Translations under genes and position numbers: made by a program
Shown: piece by piece, positions 26,423 through 34,812 of the stretch
Layout of the letters: the number at the start of each line of letters is the position of its first letter
How positions within the stretch are numbered: position 1 is the stretch's first letter
NCBI RefSeq assembly: GCF_017810075.1
Contig: NZ_JADNYK010000002.1
Span: 496,001-560,000 of the forward strand
Direction of reading: 5' to 3'
Origin: Pseudozobellia sp. WGM2
Lineage (GTDB): Bacteria; Bacteroidota; Bacteroidia; Flavobacteriales; Flavobacteriaceae
Length of the DNA stretch: 64,000 bases
Notes under the pieces: model-generated
Seen by the model: the letters and a program-made list of their open reading frames with translations, nothing else
What the model was told of the DNA's origin: nothing
Databases searched by the model: none

Positions 26423-27421
26423 ATGCCCGAGAAGAATATAAGATTAGAGGTGATGAAGGCCATAGAGCCGCAGGTAGAAGGGTTTATGGATTCTTTTTTG
26501 CTTCCAGTAGAAGACATTTGGCAACCCAGCGACTTTTTGCCCGATTCCGAGAACGATAATTTTTTAGAAGCAGTTAAAGATTTAAGGGGTGAATCAAAAG
26601 AGCTGGGCTATGACTTTTGGGTGACTATGGTCGCTGATACTATTACTGAAGAGGCTTTGCCAACTTATGAGTCTTGGTTGATGGATGTTGAAGGAATCGA
26701 TCAGCATGGTGAAAATAAAAAGACCGGTTGGGCCAAATGGGTCAGAGCTTGGACGGCCGAAGAAAACCGTCACGGCGATGTACTCAATAAGTATCTATAC
26801 CTTTCAGGAAGGGTGAATATGCGTGAGATTGAAATTACTACCCAACATTTGATTTCCGATGGTTTTGACATAGGTACAGATAGGGATCCTTATAAGAACT
26901 TTGTGTATACTTCATTCCAAGAATTGGCTACCAATATTTCTCATAAAAGAGTTGGAATAATGGCCAAGAAAAAAGGTAATGCACTTTTGGGTAAAATGTG
27001 CACCATTATTGCCGGTGATGAAATGAGGCACCATTTGGCCTATAGAGAATTCGTGAAAACTATTCTCGGTGAAGACCCTTCAGGAATGATTTTGGCTTTT
27101 GCCGATATGATGAAAAAGAAAATAGTTATGCCGGCCCATTTTTTGAGAGAGTCGGGCGGGGTAGTAGGTGCAGCCTTTGAAAATTTTTCGAACTGCGCGC
27201 AACGAATGGGAGTCTACACGGCCCAAGATTATGTTGATATTCTTAGAAAATTGAATAATTATTGGGAAATTGAAAAGTTGCGAACTCTTTCTGAGGAAGC
27301 AGAGAAGGCAAGAGATTACTTGGTAAAACTTCCAGCTCGTTTAGAAAGAATATCAGACCGAATGAAATTTCCTGAAGATCAATATCGTTTCAAGTGGGTA
27401 GAGGCCAATGGAATGGTCTAA
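26423..27421 (+). CDS. Acyl-ACP desaturase (ferritin-like di-iron)
   Basis: Soluble di-iron enzyme that introduces a double bond into acyl-ACP. The 332-residue sequence has the two ExxH iron motifs of the family: Glu114-x2-His117 (EENRHGD) and Glu200-x2-His203 (GDEMRHH). Carboxylate ligands are supplied by TEEALP (about 76) and SFQELAT (about 167). It resembles plant stearoyl-ACP desaturase and mycobacterial DesA. It follows the phosphoesterase by 63 nt and ends at a strong bidirectional terminator. Likely role: membrane fluidity. Confidence 0.93.
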   Translation: MPEKNIRLEVMKAIEPQVEGFMDSFLLPVEDIWQPSDFLPDSENDNFLEAVKDLRGESKELGYDFWVTMVADTITEEALPTYESWLMDVEGIDQHGENKKTGWAKWVRAWTAEENRHGDVLNKYLYLSGRVNMREIEITTQHLISDGFDIGTDRDPYKNFVYTSFQELATNISHKRVGIMAKKKGNALLGKMCTIIAGDEMRHHLAYREFVKTILGEDPSGMILAFADMMKKKIVMPAHFLRESGGVVGAAFENFSNCAQRMGVYTAQDYVDILRKLNNYWEIEKLRTLSEEAEKARDYLVKLPARLERISDRMKFPEDQYRFKWVEANGMV

Positions 27422-27445
27422 GCTTTACCGATACGAGAATATAAA

Positions 27446-27490
27446 TAAACTAAAGACCCCGACTTTAAAAAAGTCGGGGTCTTTAGTTTA
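27446..27490. terminator. Bidirectional terminator between desaturase and HHH gene
   Basis: Perfect 21-bp inverted repeat arms (27446-27466 and 27470-27490) with a 3-nt loop. The core is GACCCCGACTTT / AAAGTCGGGGTC, bordered by AAACTAAA / TTTAGTTT. It lies between converging genes, so it can stop transcription on either strand. Confidence 0.9.
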
Positions 27491-27508
27491 AACCTGTCAG
27501 CGATTAGA

Positions 27509-28078
27509 TTACAATCTGCCGTGATCATGCTCATCTTGCCATTTGGCCAATTCAGTCCATTTGCCTTCGTAGCACATTTTTGCCTGCATAGGCCATGAGG
27601 CGGGATCATGAACTTTGTACCGATCACCCCCTGTTGCCAATACTTCTTTGCAACTGGCGACCGAGGTTTCGGAAAGCGCCTTCCAAGTACTTATTCCAGC
27701 GCCTTTAAAAAGGCCTTCTATCTTTGGTCCTATACCCTCAATAACTTTTAAATCATCTTGTTTAATATTTTTTCCGAAAACTGCTTTTGCAGCAGCTGCG
27801 TCAAATGGAATTAAGACTGGAACTGCTTCTGCAGTAGCTCCCAAAGATGAAGTGATATCAGTAGCAGCAGGTTGTGCCGGGATCGCACTTACTTTTTTAT
27901 TACATGCATCGAGATCCGCTTGCAATTTGGCATTTTTATCATGACAAAGCTTTAGCTCCGCAGAGTTATCGATTGTTTTGACACTACCCTTACCAAGTAA
28001 ATAGCCGAAGATAGCACAGAGTATACCTACAAGAAGGGGTATAAGCCAACACCAGATGTTCATGTTTTCAAAATTCAT
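27509..28078 (-). CDS. Membrane-anchored helix-hairpin-helix protein
   Basis: A 189-residue protein. A Trp-rich N-terminal membrane helix lies at about 9-28 (WCWLIPLLVGILCAIFGYLL). An Ala/Pro-rich, coiled-coil-like linker runs from about 40 to 95. A helix-hairpin-helix region (about 105-150, DDLKVIEGIGPKIEGLFKGA) follows, then a tail (HDPASWPMQAKMCYEGKWTE). Similar tails are found on HHH modules fused to ribosomal L21 or complex I subunits. It is co-transcribed with the OmpA gene (25 nt). Binding target unknown; a membrane anchor on an HHH module is odd for a DNA-binding role. Confidence 0.82.
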   Translation of the reverse strand: MNFENMNIWCWLIPLLVGILCAIFGYLLGKGSVKTIDNSAELKLCHDKNAKLQADLDACNKKVSAIPAQPAATDITSSLGATAEAVPVLIPFDAAAAKAVFGKNIKQDDLKVIEGIGPKIEGLFKGAGISTWKALSETSVASCKEVLATGGDRYKVHDPASWPMQAKMCYEGKWTELAKWQDEHDHGRL

Positions 28079-28103
28079 TTGATTCTAGTTTAATTGTTAT
28101 TTT

Positions 28104-29015
28104 TTATTTGATTGAAATTACCGTTCTACGATTTTGTGCTCTTCCTTCCTCCGTATCATTGCTGGCAATCGGGTTTTGCTTTCCTTTGGATGCGGTACTA
28201 ATTCTACCTTCAGGAATACCGTTGTTTACCAAATAGGCTTTTGCGAAATCAGCTCTTTCTTGACCTAATCTTAAATTAGTTGATACTTTGCCCTCACTGT
28301 CGGTATAGCCGATTATTTCACTTTGGGCATCCGGAACTTTATCTAAGTATCTAGCAATGTCGGCTACTTTCTGCCGTTGTTCCGTAGATAAACTGATTGA
28401 GGCTTGCGCAGTATCAAAATAAAGCACCAAAGGGTTTTCTTTAATTTTGTTGTACAATGCTTTTATTTCAGCTTCTGCATTGGCCGATACCTCATTCAAA
28501 CTCAATTCTATTGGACCCATGAGCACCTTGTCTTTGGGTATAAAATCGTCTTTAAGCTCACCTGAAATATTGATTTTTGAAGATGGAATTTCTTGGGAAA
28601 CGAGATAGTTTTTTACCGAGTTTGCTCGAGCCAGACCTAAGTTCGGATAGGCAGTTTCGTTTATTTCATCACTCTTATAATACCCGGTAACATTAATAAC
28701 CTTATCGTTGTTAGAACTCAGGTAATTCTTGAGTTCAGTATTTACACCTGCTTCAATTTTGCTCGATAGTGGTGTCAAGTAATTTGAAGAAGACAGATTG
28801 AAGTTAAAATTGTCTAAGGTTTCATAAGTAAAATCCCCGTCTTTAAGTGAAAACGGATAAAATGTGGGTTCGGGCTCCGATTGAGGTGCCATAACCTGTT
28901 TCGGATTGTCTTCTACCGTAACGGTACCACAACTGCTACAACAAGTAATGTAGAAGTAAATTCCCGCTAAAATGGTAATGACAATGCCCAACAGGTTGGT
29001 CATCGTTTTTGTCAT
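28104..29015 (-). CDS. OmpA-family protein with two OmpA-like domains
   Basis: A 303-residue protein. An N-terminal hydrophobic helix ends in ITCCSSCG; no clear lipobox is present, so it is probably anchored. A first, degenerate OmpA-like domain covers about 60-170 (INVTGYYKSDE, GLARANSVKNYLVS). A canonical peptidoglycan-binding OmpA domain covers about 195-303: LYFDTAQASISLSTEQR, GYTDSEGKVSTNLRLGQERA and the final AQNRRTVISI. It is the first gene of a unit with the HHH protein. Predicted role is envelope-peptidoglycan linkage. Confidence 0.88.
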   Translation of the reverse strand: MTKTMTNLLGIVITILAGIYFYITCCSSCGTVTVEDNPKQVMAPQSEPEPTFYPFSLKDGDFTYETLDNFNFNLSSSNYLTPLSSKIEAGVNTELKNYLSSNNDKVINVTGYYKSDEINETAYPNLGLARANSVKNYLVSQEIPSSKINISGELKDDFIPKDKVLMGPIELSLNEVSANAEAEIKALYNKIKENPLVLYFDTAQASISLSTEQRQKVADIARYLDKVPDAQSEIIGYTDSEGKVSTNLRLGQERADFAKAYLVNNGIPEGRISTASKGKQNPIASNDTEEGRAQNRRTVISIK

Positions 29016-29339
29016 GGGAGGTAAATGTTTAGTATTCAGCTTACAATGTATTAAAAAAAACTAAAAAATGTGTTAACGCTATATGATTAATTGCGCACAT
29101 TGAGTAGGGTAAGTATTACTAATTGAATTTTTATTATAAAAGCATTGGCCCGAAATTCATTTTATAAATGTAATCGGCATTCTTCCTTTATAATATGGAC
29201 TAAGATTGAACAGAACCTCATTCGAAAATTACACTAAATACATTTTAAGGCATATTGATACAGGAAAAATGACCATTTATACAAAAACTGTGGTGTGCTG
29301 TGCTGTGCATCAGTATATTTAGTCTGTATTTGGTAATCA

Positions 29340-29465
29340 ATGGAAGATGAAGAACGGGATTATGAAAATATTAAATTTCGTCAGTATGGTGGCAGTTCTA
29401 GGTATGTAAGTAAGGATTGTTTGGTGGAAGTTGAAGAAGGCCCGAGACCATTGACGTTAAGATAG
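29340..29465 (+). CDS. Possible small ORF (41 aa)
   Basis: ATG-to-TAG frame encoding an acidic peptide that begins MEDEERDYENIKFRQYGG and ends PRPLTLR. It has no signal or membrane segment and no recognised domain. The only support is its place in an otherwise unexplained 599-nt gap and the hairpin that starts 2 nt after its stop. It may well be chance; chance ORFs of this length are common. Confidence 0.2.
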   Translation: MEDEERDYENIKFRQYGGSSRYVSKDCLVEVEEGPRPLTLR

Positions 29466-29466
29466 G

Positions 29467-29505
29467 GATGAGAGAAACAGTCTATTATAGGCTTCTTGTC
29501 TCATC
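29467..29505. repeat. Imperfect 39-nt palindrome
   Basis: Left arm GATGAGAGAAACAGTCTAT and right arm ATAGGCTTCTTGTCTCATC match at 15 of 19 positions around a single central T. It has no T run after it, so it is more likely an RNA hairpin or protein site than a simple terminator. Confidence 0.4.
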
Positions 29506-29544
29506 TATAAAATACAATAGAATTGTTTGAGTTAGTTTAGTTTA

Positions 29545-29610
29545 AAAACCCGTCGTGTTTTTTTCTTGTCTGTTCGGGGGAAGGGCGAGGAAGCGAAATA
29601 GGCGGGTTTT
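29545..29610 (-). terminator. Weak terminator candidate after aldehyde dehydrogenase
   Basis: AAAACCCG (29545-29552) pairs with CGGGTTTT (29603-29610) across a 50-nt loop, just past the ALDH stop, with T runs on the minus strand. The long loop makes it a poor intrinsic terminator. Confidence 0.3.
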
Positions 29611-29614
29611 ACTT

Positions 29615-31168
29615 TTATAAATCGAATTTGATACCTTGAGCAAGGGGTAGCTCAGTAGTGTAATTAATGGTATTGGTCTGTCTGCGCATATAGACCTTCC
29701 AGGCATCTGAACCGCTTTCTCGACCGCCTCCGGTCTCTTTTTCTCCCCCAAAGGCCCCACCTATTTCCGCTCCTGAAGTTCCAATATTTACATTGGCTAT
29801 GCCACAATCGCTTCCGGTAACCGAAAGAAACTTTTCTGCCTCACGAAGATTGTTGGTCATAATTGCCGAAGATAGACCCTGCGCTACATCATTTTGAATA
29901 GCGATAGCGTTCTCTACATCCCCAGAATACTTGAGTAAATAGAGAACCGGAGCAAAAGTCTCATGCTGAACTATTTTAAAATCGGGTTTGGCCTCTGCGA
30001 TGACAGGTTTTACGTAACAGCCACTTTCAAACCCCTTGCCACTTAATACACCACCTTCTACCAATATAGAACCACCTTCTTCTACCACCTTTTCGATTGC
30101 TTCTTGATATGCGGCTACGGCGTCGGTATCAATTAAAGGGCCTACGTGATTATTCTCATCTAAGGGGTTGCCTATTTTCAATTGGTCATAAGCATCGATA
30201 ACTGCATTTTTCACGGTGTCGTAAATTGAATCATGAATAATTAGTCGACGCGTTGATGTACAGCGTTGACCTGCAGTGCCTACTGCCCCGAAAACAGCTC
30301 CGATAACTGTCATCTTAATATCTGCATCTGGTGTCACAATTATGGCATTATTACCACCCAGCTCTAAAAGTGATTTACCTAAACGGGCAGCTACTGCTTG
30401 GGCAACAATTTTACCCATTCGTATCGATCCTGTAGCTGAAATTAATGGTATGCGGTGGTCATTCGTCATCATCTCACCTATCTTATAATCTCCATTTACT
30501 AAGCACGAAATACCTTCGGGCAGGTCATTTTTCTTTAGAACATCAGCAATTATTTTTTGACAGGCAATACCGCACAAAGGTGTTTTTTCAGAGGGTTTCC
30601 AAACACATACATCTCCGCAGACCCAGGCTAAAGCGGTATTCCAAGCCCAAACTGCAACGGGAAAATTAAATGCGGATATGATACCGACAATACCTAGGGC
30701 ATGATATTGCTCGTACATGCGATGACCTGGTCTTTCTGAGTGCATGGTCAAACCATGCAATTGTCGGCTTAAGCCTACTGCGAAATCACAGATGTCGATC
30801 ATCTCTTGAACTTCCCCTAGACCCTCTTGGTAACTTTTGCCCATTTCATATGAAACCAATTTTCCGAGTGGCTGTTTTAGTTCTCGAAGCTTTTCACCAA
30901 ATTGGCGAACAACCTCTCCGCGTTGAGGGGCCGGTACAATTCGCCATTGCTTGAAAGCCTCTTCGGCACTATCTATTACCTTTTCATAATCTGCTTGTGA
31001 TGTAGTTTTCACCTGTGCAATCAAAGCACCATCAACAGGGGAATTGGAGTTAAAATTCTCACCTTGACCAAACCAAGTGTTTCCTGTGGATGTACCTTGG
31101 TTTACGGAGTCGATTTGAAGGGCTTCAAGTACATCTGAAATTCCTGCGTGCAAAATAGATTTAGTCAT
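29615..31168 (-). CDS. Aldehyde dehydrogenase, antiquitin/AASADH type (ALDH7-like)
   Basis: NAD-dependent oxidation of a semialdehyde; in the ALDH7/AmaB group it is L-piperidine-6-carboxylate/2-aminoadipate semialdehyde (lysine degradation). The 517-residue protein has catalytic Cys303 (TAGQRCTSTRR), Glu269 (SLLELGG) and Asn168 (SAFNFP). The segment GLGEVQEMIDICDFAVGLSR is diagnostic of the antiquitin subgroup. No lysine-degradation partner gene is adjacent. Terminal GIKFDL matches the family end. Confidence 0.9.
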   Translation of the reverse strand: MTKSILHAGISDVLEALQIDSVNQGTSTGNTWFGQGENFNSNSPVDGALIAQVKTTSQADYEKVIDSAEEAFKQWRIVPAPQRGEVVRQFGEKLRELKQPLGKLVSYEMGKSYQEGLGEVQEMIDICDFAVGLSRQLHGLTMHSERPGHRMYEQYHALGIVGIISAFNFPVAVWAWNTALAWVCGDVCVWKPSEKTPLCGIACQKIIADVLKKNDLPEGISCLVNGDYKIGEMMTNDHRIPLISATGSIRMGKIVAQAVAARLGKSLLELGGNNAIIVTPDADIKMTVIGAVFGAVGTAGQRCTSTRRLIIHDSIYDTVKNAVIDAYDQLKIGNPLDENNHVGPLIDTDAVAAYQEAIEKVVEEGGSILVEGGVLSGKGFESGCYVKPVIAEAKPDFKIVQHETFAPVLYLLKYSGDVENAIAIQNDVAQGLSSAIMTNNLREAEKFLSVTGSDCGIANVNIGTSGAEIGGAFGGEKETGGGRESGSDAWKVYMRRQTNTINYTTELPLAQGIKFDL

Positions 31169-31205
31169 TTTGTAACTTTTTAGGCAGATATTGTTATATT
31201 ATAAT

Positions 31206-31213
31206 CAAATATA
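31206..31213 (-). promoter_or_regulatory. -7 promoter element of aldehyde dehydrogenase
   Basis: Minus strand TATATTTG (TAnnTTTG), 37 nt before the start codon; a TTG lies at 25 nt, slightly beyond the usual spacing. Confidence 0.4.
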
Positions 31214-31276
31214 CTTTTTTAGAAGAAGATTGTGAAATCAAAAGCGAACATATAGCCTATGCATTTGGTTTGATTT

Positions 31277-31633
31277 TTACTTCAGTATCACGATAAGAAT
31301 GGCCACAATTGCGGGAAGCCCTTGAACAAAGAATATTTTTTTATCCGCTGTAAGCGCGCCATAAATGCCAGCAATAGCAACGCATGATAGAAAAAATAGA
31401 GAAACATTGGTTTTCCACAAAGGATTAGATATAAAGAACGTCCAAATTAGTCCAGCTGCCAAGAAGCCATTATAAAGGCCTTGATTTGCTGCTAGTGGCT
31501 TGGATGGTTCAAATAACTCTGGCGGAAAATTTTTAAAAATCTTTCTGCCTTTTGTGGTCCATGCGAACATCTCGAACCACATAAAATAGAGGTGCAGAAA
31601 AGCGATAAAACCAATGAGGATTGTTTCAATCAT
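31277..31633 (-). CDS. DUF1304 small integral membrane protein
   Basis: A 118-residue membrane protein with about four helices. Conserved features of DUF1304 are visible: HLYFMWFEMFAWTTKGRKIF (about 14-33), NQGLYNGFLAAGLIW (about 52-66), then two hydrophobic segments at the C-terminus. Function of the family is unknown. It lies between the histidine kinase (41 nt upstream) and ALDH (108 nt downstream), probably in one transcript with the kinase. Confidence 0.88.
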   Translation of the reverse strand: MIETILIGFIAFLHLYFMWFEMFAWTTKGRKIFKNFPPELFEPSKPLAANQGLYNGFLAAGLIWTFFISNPLWKTNVSLFFLSCVAIAGIYGALTADKKIFFVQGLPAIVAILIVILK

Positions 31634-31674
31634 ACTTTAAATATAGTCAATGTAAGAATGCAAACGTTTAGAAA

Positions 31675-33279
31675 TTAAGCTTGTGCCTGATTTCTAAAGG
31701 CAAGATCGAATTGAGTGCCATAGTCGTTCGATTCGTAGGTGAGCTTAGCGGAGATTTGCCTACATAGGGCTCTTATTATTTCAAAACCGATACCCTCTGC
31801 TTCCTTGATGTTGAAATGTTCAGGAAGCCCTTTTCCATTATCTCGAATTGACAATAAAACATTTTCTCCACTTTGCTCGGTCACATCGATTAATAGCTCG
31901 TTGTATTTGGTGGTATCGGGGTAAGCGTGTTTCACCGCATTGGTCACCAGTTCAGATATAATAAGGGCCAAAGGAACAGCACGGTCAAGGTCGATAGATA
32001 TGTAAGGACAATTTATCTTATAGGTAAATGAAGCTGAAATCTTTTTTTGATGCTCCATCAAGTCCACCAAATAGTCATGAAGATTAACGGCTTTCGAATC
32101 TTGGTCTTGGTAAATTTTTTGGTGCGTAAGGGCAATGGCAGAGATTCTAGCCTGACTATCTGATAGAGCGGTAATCGCTTCTTTGCTCACGAGCTTACGC
32201 TTTTGCATATTCATAAGGCTAGACGTAATCTGAAGATTGTTTTTGACCCGATGATGTATTTCTCGAAGTAAGTTTTCTTTCATTTTATTCGACGCTTCGA
32301 GCTCGCTGGTACGAAGTAATACACGCGCCTCTAGACGATCGTTGTAATCATCATTTTTCTTGACTACATAAACGAGTAGGCCAGTGGTTAAAAGTCCGAA
32401 TAAAAGCACTAAGTAAGATTCAAGAACATGGGGGAAGTCAATATACTTTTGTTTAGGAATGAAACTCATGTACCAAGTTCTATTTCCTATGTTTAATTTT
32501 TTAATGATTTCACTTCCTTCTTTATGCTTTTTGAGTGGTAGATTAGTGAATAGGGGGTTTTCGTTTGCCGCAGAATCGGTTATGGTAATATTAACTATTG
32601 GCAGTTCGTTTTTCAAAGTTTTTTTGACGAACAAATCCATTCTATAAATACCGGCCACAATACCCTTCGTTCTGCTCAAATTTGAATCTTGCACTGCCTT
32701 CAGCGCTAAAAATCCGAGTACGCCATTGTTTTTCTGCACAAGTTCGATAGGTGCGGTGAAAGTTATTTCTTTTGTACTGATGGCTAAGTCTATTGCCGAT
32801 TTTCTATTTTCTTCAGAATAATTGTCATACCCTATGGCATCTTTTAGAGGTTTTAGGGGATTCAATAAAGCAATGGGATAGTGAACCTCATTGGCCGTTA
32901 TGGGTACGAAGCCTCCTGCAGAATCTGATTCAGTAATGACTAATTCTTCAATTTCTTTATTTTTTGAATCACCAATTTTTGGAGCCCATTCCAAAGCGCC
33001 AATACTAGGAAGTTGTTTTAAATAGGGGTTCGTGAATTGTTCAAAAAGATTCTGCGAAACATCGTCGTGGTTCTCGAAGAAAAAACCCATCGATTCAATA
33101 ACGAGATTAATCTTGTTTAACTCATCTGTTATTTTCAATATCGATTTTGAAATCGTGTTATCTACTGTAATTTTATTCTTGGATAGATATCTTGCATTGA
33201 TATTGTAAAAAATAAAGAAGGAAATTAGGGCTCCAATGAGAAGCACTGACAAGTATTTGAAAAGTTGAAACCTCGTCAT
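31675..33279 (-). CDS. CHASE-domain sensor histidine kinase (HisKA_2)
   Basis: A 534-residue inner-membrane signalling kinase. TM1 is at about 9-27 and TM2 at about 288-306. They enclose a periplasmic CHASE-type sensor (about 40-280, LEWAPKIGDSKNKEIEELV). The transmitter is HisKA_2: LLREIHHRVKNNLQITSSL, with His343 as the likely phosphorylated residue. A HATPase domain follows with N-box ELVTNAVKHAYPD and G-box DNGKGLPEHF. CHASE sensors often bind small ligands such as adenine-like molecules or short peptides. No response regulator gene is adjacent, so the output partner must lie elsewhere. Confidence 0.9.
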   Translation of the reverse strand: MTRFQLFKYLSVLLIGALISFFIFYNINARYLSKNKITVDNTISKSILKITDELNKINLVIESMGFFFENHDDVSQNLFEQFTNPYLKQLPSIGALEWAPKIGDSKNKEIEELVITESDSAGGFVPITANEVHYPIALLNPLKPLKDAIGYDNYSEENRKSAIDLAISTKEITFTAPIELVQKNNGVLGFLALKAVQDSNLSRTKGIVAGIYRMDLFVKKTLKNELPIVNITITDSAANENPLFTNLPLKKHKEGSEIIKKLNIGNRTWYMSFIPKQKYIDFPHVLESYLVLLFGLLTTGLLVYVVKKNDDYNDRLEARVLLRTSELEASNKMKENLLREIHHRVKNNLQITSSLMNMQKRKLVSKEAITALSDSQARISAIALTHQKIYQDQDSKAVNLHDYLVDLMEHQKKISASFTYKINCPYISIDLDRAVPLALIISELVTNAVKHAYPDTTKYNELLIDVTEQSGENVLLSIRDNGKGLPEHFNIKEAEGIGFEIIRALCRQISAKLTYESNDYGTQFDLAFRNQAQA

Positions 33280-33369
33280 AAATTAGGAATTGGGAACCGC
33301 TAGAAGCTCAATTTTACTGTCTTCTAACCATCAAAGAACGGCATTTTTAAGATTAAAACCGAATTTGAC

Positions 33370-33909
33370 CTAATTCTCGCCAACAAAACGTTGGTCTACG
33401 GGCATTACCGTAGCACAATTATCGCACGTTCGAAGTTCTTCTGAGCGATAGAAATGCTTGAAGTGTTTCAAAAAGTCTTTCTCAATGTCGTTGAGGGTGA
33501 AATAAGCTTCGTATAGTTTGTGGTTGCAGTTGTCGCAGAACCAAAGTAGGCCATCATCAACATTCATGTCCGCTCTTTTTCGCTCTATAACAAGTCCGAT
33601 GCTATTTTCATGGCGAACTGGGGAGTGCGGTATTTTTGCGGGGTGAAGGTACATGTCACCAGGCCCTAACTTCATGGTCCGCTTTTGACCATTCTCTTGA
33701 ATGTGTACCTCGATATTGCCCTCTAGTTGGTAAAAGAGTTCTTCCGTCTCGTTATAATGGTAATCTTTACGGGCATTGGGTCCGGCAACAATCATCACAA
33801 TATAGTCACCGGCATCTTTATAGAGGTTCTTGTTGCCAACGGGCGGTTGTAGTAAATGACGGTTTTCATCAATCCACTTATTTAGATTAAAGGGTGCCTT
33901 AATTGCCAT
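33370..33909 (-). CDS. nbaC: 3-hydroxyanthranilate 3,4-dioxygenase
   Basis: Kynurenine-pathway cupin that opens 3-hydroxyanthranilate, either towards quinolinate and NAD or for tryptophan degradation. From the ATG at 33909 it is 179 residues, the bacterial norm; an upstream ATG would add a 21-residue leader with no family counterpart. Iron ligands are His51, Glu57 and His95 (KDYHYNETEELFYQLEG, HPAKIPHSP). Cys125/Cys128 and Cys162/Cys165 form the rubredoxin-like iron site. No other kynurenine gene is visible in the window. Confidence 0.95.
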   Translation of the reverse strand: MAIKAPFNLNKWIDENRHLLQPPVGNKNLYKDAGDYIVMIVAGPNARKDYHYNETEELFYQLEGNIEVHIQENGQKRTMKLGPGDMYLHPAKIPHSPVRHENSIGLVIERKRADMNVDDGLLWFCDNCNHKLYEAYFTLNDIEKDFLKHFKHFYRSEELRTCDNCATVMPVDQRFVGEN

Positions 33910-34044
33910 AGGTACGAAAGTCTTTAAATTAAACTTTAGGTTGAAACCGAAATTGTTCATCTCGGTATGCAACTGATAACAAAGTTATAAAAACTAGGCC
34001 ACTCCCTTAGCTACATTGGCAAATGTGATGACTCTAAAGTTTAA

Positions 34045-34521
34045 TTACCTATAGAAAATTTGAGTGAAGTATAATGTTCCGTCACTATTTGCCTTAACGC
34101 TGACCGCAGTATGGGTAAACTCATCTTCAATAGTTTTTTTATGGTTTGAGCTATTTAACCACCCACTCAATGCTTCCGATGCCGATTTATAATCTTTTGC
34201 TACGTTCTCTGCCACAAACTGGGCATTTTCTTCCGAAGAAATACTAGACGCGCGTTTACTGAAATTATCATGATTGATCGAACCGCGAGACATCATGTAA
34301 TCTGTATGATCATTAGCGTATTGGTATGCCACTGAACTAAATTCAAGTGAATTTTGGCCGAGTGACAGTCTGTGCTGGTTGACTACATCTAACAATTCGT
34401 TCTCAATTTCAGGTACATTCTTGGCCTCAATAATATCTGCCGTATCCACCGACTCTTTTGTGCAAGAGGCCATGGTACATACAAATAAAACTAAGACAAG
34501 GTATTGCCTTATCATTTTCAT
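34045..34521 (-). CDS. CAP (SCP/PR-1) domain lipoprotein
   Basis: A 158-residue exported protein. A lipoprotein signal ends in TMASC (Cys20), followed by a CAP domain at about 40-158. The conserved segments are DHTDYMMSRGSINHDNF and AENVAKDYKSASEALSGWLN, with final ISVKANSDGTLYFTQIF-like beta strands. The His of INHDN and the Glu of AEN are consistent with a CAP-site cavity. Bacterial CAP proteins are extracellular; function of this group is not established. Confidence 0.88.
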   Translation of the reverse strand: MKMIRQYLVLVLFVCTMASCTKESVDTADIIEAKNVPEIENELLDVVNQHRLSLGQNSLEFSSVAYQYANDHTDYMMSRGSINHDNFSKRASSISSEENAQFVAENVAKDYKSASEALSGWLNSSNHKKTIEDEFTHTAVSVKANSDGTLYFTQIFYR

Positions 34522-34812
34522 ATAGTGTTCTATTTGTAAGTAGGTGCGTTCTCGAAAAGTAGGAGTGAGAAATGGGGTGTTCTCGTGTTCTATAAAAAAA
34601 TCGATTGGGGAATTATCGATACGCGAATATCTAAAAATTAGCGTTTATGGGGTTGAATTATTTTCTATTTTCGATGAAATACACTGAGCTGTGAGTCTCT
34701 TGTAAGTTGAAACTCACATTATTCTCAGGTTAATTGTTATATGACTCTTTAGGTAGTATAGCTGCTTGTTTGAAGGCAGCAATAGTAAGTCTTGAAATGT
34801 TTGGTAGTCTGT

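Larger units (their letters stand above)
29016..29614. other. Long intergenic region (599 bp)
   Basis: No gene of normal size. It separates the OmpA and aldehyde dehydrogenase units. On the plus strand it holds a possible 41-codon reading frame (29340-29465) directly followed by an imperfect 39-nt palindrome (29467-29505). A weak terminator-like repeat lies near 29545-29610. A short stretch of gtgct repeats occurs near 29293-29307. I see nothing else. Confidence 0.6.

Noticed and set aside
29355-29406. Short frame with a signal-peptide-like start (MKILNFVSMVAVLG)
   Set aside because: It stops after about 20 codons and no continuation in another frame gives a recognisable protein, so a pseudogene cannot be supported.
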